NCBI GenBank assembly: GCA_014874235.1
Contig: JACWAC010000060.1
Span: 1 to 6,771 of the forward strand
Length of the DNA: 6,771 bases
Source of the DNA: Thermoplasmatales archaeon
Lineage (GTDB): Archaea; Thermoplasmatota; Thermoplasmata; Thermoplasmatales; GCA-001856825
Direction: 5' to 3'
A program made the position numbers and the translations under genes. Positions within the stretch are counted from its first letter, which is position 1. Each line of letters starts with the position of its first letter. Positions 5,087 through 6,771 of this stretch are shown here, piece after piece. The notes beneath the pieces were generated by a model, which saw only the letters and a list, made by a program, of their open reading frames with translations, made no database searches and was not told the origin of the DNA.

Positions 5087-6361
5087 ATGTCAAAGACTGA
5101 TATAATTGTCAACAGACAAGAGGAACCAAGGCCAAGTAAGCCCCGCTTTGGTGCAGGATTCAGGAATCTTTTCCTCTCAACCACGGTTGCCGCTTTCGGA
5201 GGATCGGTTTCAACAGTAGCCGTGAGTTATATTGTATATCACGTGACTCAAAATGCACTCTACATAGCTTATCTCGGGATGGCTGGGGTGATACCTGGGA
5301 TAATACTGGGATTGCTGGCAGGTGTTATAGCTGACAGATACGATAGGAAATTGCTGATGGTAACATCAGATGTTGTCAGAATGATATCCATGGCTTTCAT
5401 TGCTCTATTCCTTTATTTCGTGGGCTTTTCGTTCGTGCTTATACTCGCCGTGATGGTGATAGTATATTCATTCACCACTTTCTTCCAGCCTGCCAGCCAG
5501 GCGTTACTTCCAATGCTGATAAACAAAGAAAGTTTGGAAGATGGGAACGGCATTTTACAGGGATCATTCAGCGTATTTCAATCAGTTGGGGCAGCCGCAG
5601 GAGGATTGATTGTGGCGTATCTAGGGGGAGTCTGGGGTCTTGGCGTAAACTCTATAACCTACGCAATTTCTGCAATCTTTCTATTCCAGATTGCAGGCGA
5701 ATTCAAAAGTAGATTATCTAAAGAGCAACGCAAACAGGGCTCGTTCTCAAGTGACTTGAGTGCCGGAATAAAGTACATGAGAGAGAATCTTCCTATATTG
5801 GAAGGCACACTAATAGGTGGACTCCCTGCGAATTTCTTTGGTAGCATGTTCTATCAATTTTTTGTGGTTTATGCGGCAGTAAAGTTTGGTTCAAGCTCTT
5901 CTGCTTTTGGTTTTCTTGTCGCTGCAATTGGAGTAGGAATGGCGGTTGGTGCACTCCTTGTAGGGCGGATCAATGGAAGCAGGTACGCAGGACCTTTGAT
6001 AGCTGTCTCGATTCTAATCGCCGGCGGTGTCGTCATTCTAATGGGGTATTCGAACGTGATTTATCTCTCACTCGTAGCAGGCGCGGTGGCGGGATTAATG
6101 TTCGGGCTCCTTAATACAACATATTTTGCTACCGTTCAAGCAATTGTCCCCACTGAATTACTAGCGAGGGTATTGAGTATTGACTCTGTTGGTTCCTTTG
6201 CGGCAATTCCAGCAGGTCTTGCTGTTGGAGGGTTGATCATTCGCGCTCACGGAATAGTTTTCGACTATATGATCTCAGGAATCGGGCTATTGATAATTGG
6301 TGTCTTACTCCTCTTACTAAAAGAGTTCAGGAAATTCAGATACATACCCGAGCAAACTTAG
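5087..6361 (+). CDS. MFS transporter, MFS_3 / EntS-MefA-like exporter
   Basis: This 424-residue membrane protein has about twelve hydrophobic segments in two halves, split by a charged loop near residues 204-238. The major facilitator motif A is seen between the second and third segments as G75-L-L-A-G79-V-I-A-D83-R84-Y-D-R87-K88. PASQALLP (135-142) and the matching AIVPTELLARVLS (352-364) in the second half are typical of the MFS_3 group, which includes the enterobactin exporter EntS and macrolide efflux protein MefA. Such proteins usually export small molecules in exchange for protons, so efflux of a drug, siderophore or metabolite is likely, but the substrate cannot be read from the sequence. 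The first 25 residues are polar and probably cytoplasmic. The gene follows the bactofilin-like gene after 37 bp and has its own Shine-Dalgarno site, so the two are probably co-transcribed. It appears complete. Confidence 0.85.
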   Translation: MSKTDIIVNRQEEPRPSKPRFGAGFRNLFLSTTVAAFGGSVSTVAVSYIVYHVTQNALYIAYLGMAGVIPGIILGLLAGVIADRYDRKLLMVTSDVVRMISMAFIALFLYFVGFSFVLILAVMVIVYSFTTFFQPASQALLPMLINKESLEDGNGILQGSFSVFQSVGAAAGGLIVAYLGGVWGLGVNSITYAISAIFLFQIAGEFKSRLSKEQRKQGSFSSDLSAGIKYMRENLPILEGTLIGGLPANFFGSMFYQFFVVYAAVKFGSSSSAFGFLVAAIGVGMAVGALLVGRINGSRYAGPLIAVSILIAGGVVILMGYSNVIYLSLVAGAVAGLMFGLLNTTYFATVQAIVPTELLARVLSIDSVGSFAAIPAGLAVGGLIIRAHGIVFDYMISGIGLLIIGVLLLLLKEFRKFRYIPEQT

Positions 6362-6398
6362 CATAGTCTCAATCTTGATCTCTCTCATTTGGTCCACC

Positions 6399-6410
6399 TT
6401 TAAGTTTTTA
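6399..6410 (+). promoter_or_regulatory. Possible TATA-like box for carA
   Basis: TTTAAGTTTTTA lies in the 78-bp gap after the MFS gene and 30-40 nt before the GTG at 6440, which allows a transcript with a very short leader. The T-rich run could also help end transcription of the MFS gene, since archaeal terminators are often plain T tracts. Confidence 0.4.
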
Positions 6411-6439
6411 TTCAGAGTCACTATCCGCTAAAGGTCAGA

Positions 6440-6771
6440 GTGAAGTCGGGCAGACTGTATGTCGAAGGGTTGGGTGTGTTTGAGGGGGAATCCATCGGCA
6501 AGGACGTCATTTCTCAGGGAGAGCTTGTGTTTACAACTTCACCCTCAGGATATCTGAAATCCATAACGGATCCCAGTTATTCCGGCCAGATTCTCGTTTT
6601 TTCCTTCCCTTTTATTGGTTCTTACGGAGTGAGGGAGAAGGGGGAAAGCGAGCGACCCAGAGTCAGAGGAATTGTTGTTAATCACGTTCCAGAAATTCTC
6701 AAACAAGAGTTGTCAGAATATCTGGAGAAATGGGGAATACCTGGAATCATCACCAAAGAGACCAGGAAGAT
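6440..6771 (+). CDS. carA: Carbamoyl-phosphate synthase small subunit, N-terminal part (cut by window end)
   Basis: Only the first 110 codons are present. The product is the glutaminase subunit of carbamoyl-phosphate synthase, which supplies ammonia from glutamine to the large subunit CarB for pyrimidine and arginine synthesis in the cytoplasm. The visible part is the small-subunit N-terminal domain: GRLYVEGLGVFEGESIG near the start, GELVFTTSPSGY (27-38), the conserved ITDPSYSGQI (42-51), FPFIGSYG (56-63), RVRGIVV (74-80) and ETRK at the edge, in the order found in bacterial CarA. The class I glutamine amidotransferase domain with its catalytic Cys-His pair lies outside the window. I chose the GTG at 6440 because it is where family similarity begins and because AGGT lies 4 nt upstream; no in-frame ATG is nearby. 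The gene is on the strand of the MFS gene but probably has its own promoter. Confidence 0.9.
   Translation, partial: MKSGRLYVEGLGVFEGESIGKDVISQGELVFTTSPSGYLKSITDPSYSGQILVFSFPFIGSYGVREKGESERPRVRGIVVNHVPEILKQELSEYLEKWGIPGIITKETRK

Noticed and set aside
6362..6439. Regulatory leader or riboswitch before carA.
   Set aside because: The gap is only 78 bp and contains the likely promoter, which leaves almost no room for a structured leader; I saw no stable hairpin.

Overview
The window looks like chromosomal DNA from an archaeon, most likely a Thermoplasmata-type euryarchaeon. The domain call rests on a gene for RaSEA, the radical SAM enzyme of archaeosine synthesis (a tRNA modification known only in Archaea), on a RecJ-like DHH/DHHA1 protein of archaeal type, and on archaeal promoter layout: TATA-like boxes centred 24-28 nt before the start codon of first genes, implying leaderless mRNAs, with Shine-Dalgarno sequences before internal genes. 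Arginine is mostly AGA/AGG and isoleucine is often ATA. The narrower placement is inference.

Layout. After a 113-bp upstream region with a promoter, a two-gene plus-strand operon (114-2490) encodes RaSEA and the DHH/DHHA1 phosphoesterase, overlapping by 8 bp. It runs head-on into a minus-strand aldehyde dehydrogenase of the glutamate-semialdehyde (P5C) dehydrogenase type (2483-4030); the two coding regions overlap by 8 bp at their stops. Upstream of the dehydrogenase on the same strand is a small winged-helix regulator (4108-4356). Divergent from it is a plus-strand pair: a 213-residue bactofilin-like repeat protein (4408-5049) and an MFS exporter (5087-6361). The 3' edge carries the first 110 codons of carA, the carbamoyl-phosphate synthase small subunit (from 6440, cut by the window end).

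How the parts may work together. RaSEA and the DHH protein are probably co-expressed housekeeping functions (tRNA modification, and nucleic-acid metabolism). The most interesting part is the 51-bp gap between the winged-helix gene and the bactofilin-like gene. It holds one near-perfect palindromic TATA element placed at the right distance to start leaderless transcripts in both directions, flanked by AGTT/AACT half-sites. The regulator could therefore control itself, the beta-helix scaffold gene and the transporter. That link is inferred from layout only.

The bactofilin-like protein has twelve turns at 16-17 residue spacing and almost no tails, about twice the core of a typical bactofilin. 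I see no mobile element, CRISPR array, tRNA or rRNA.
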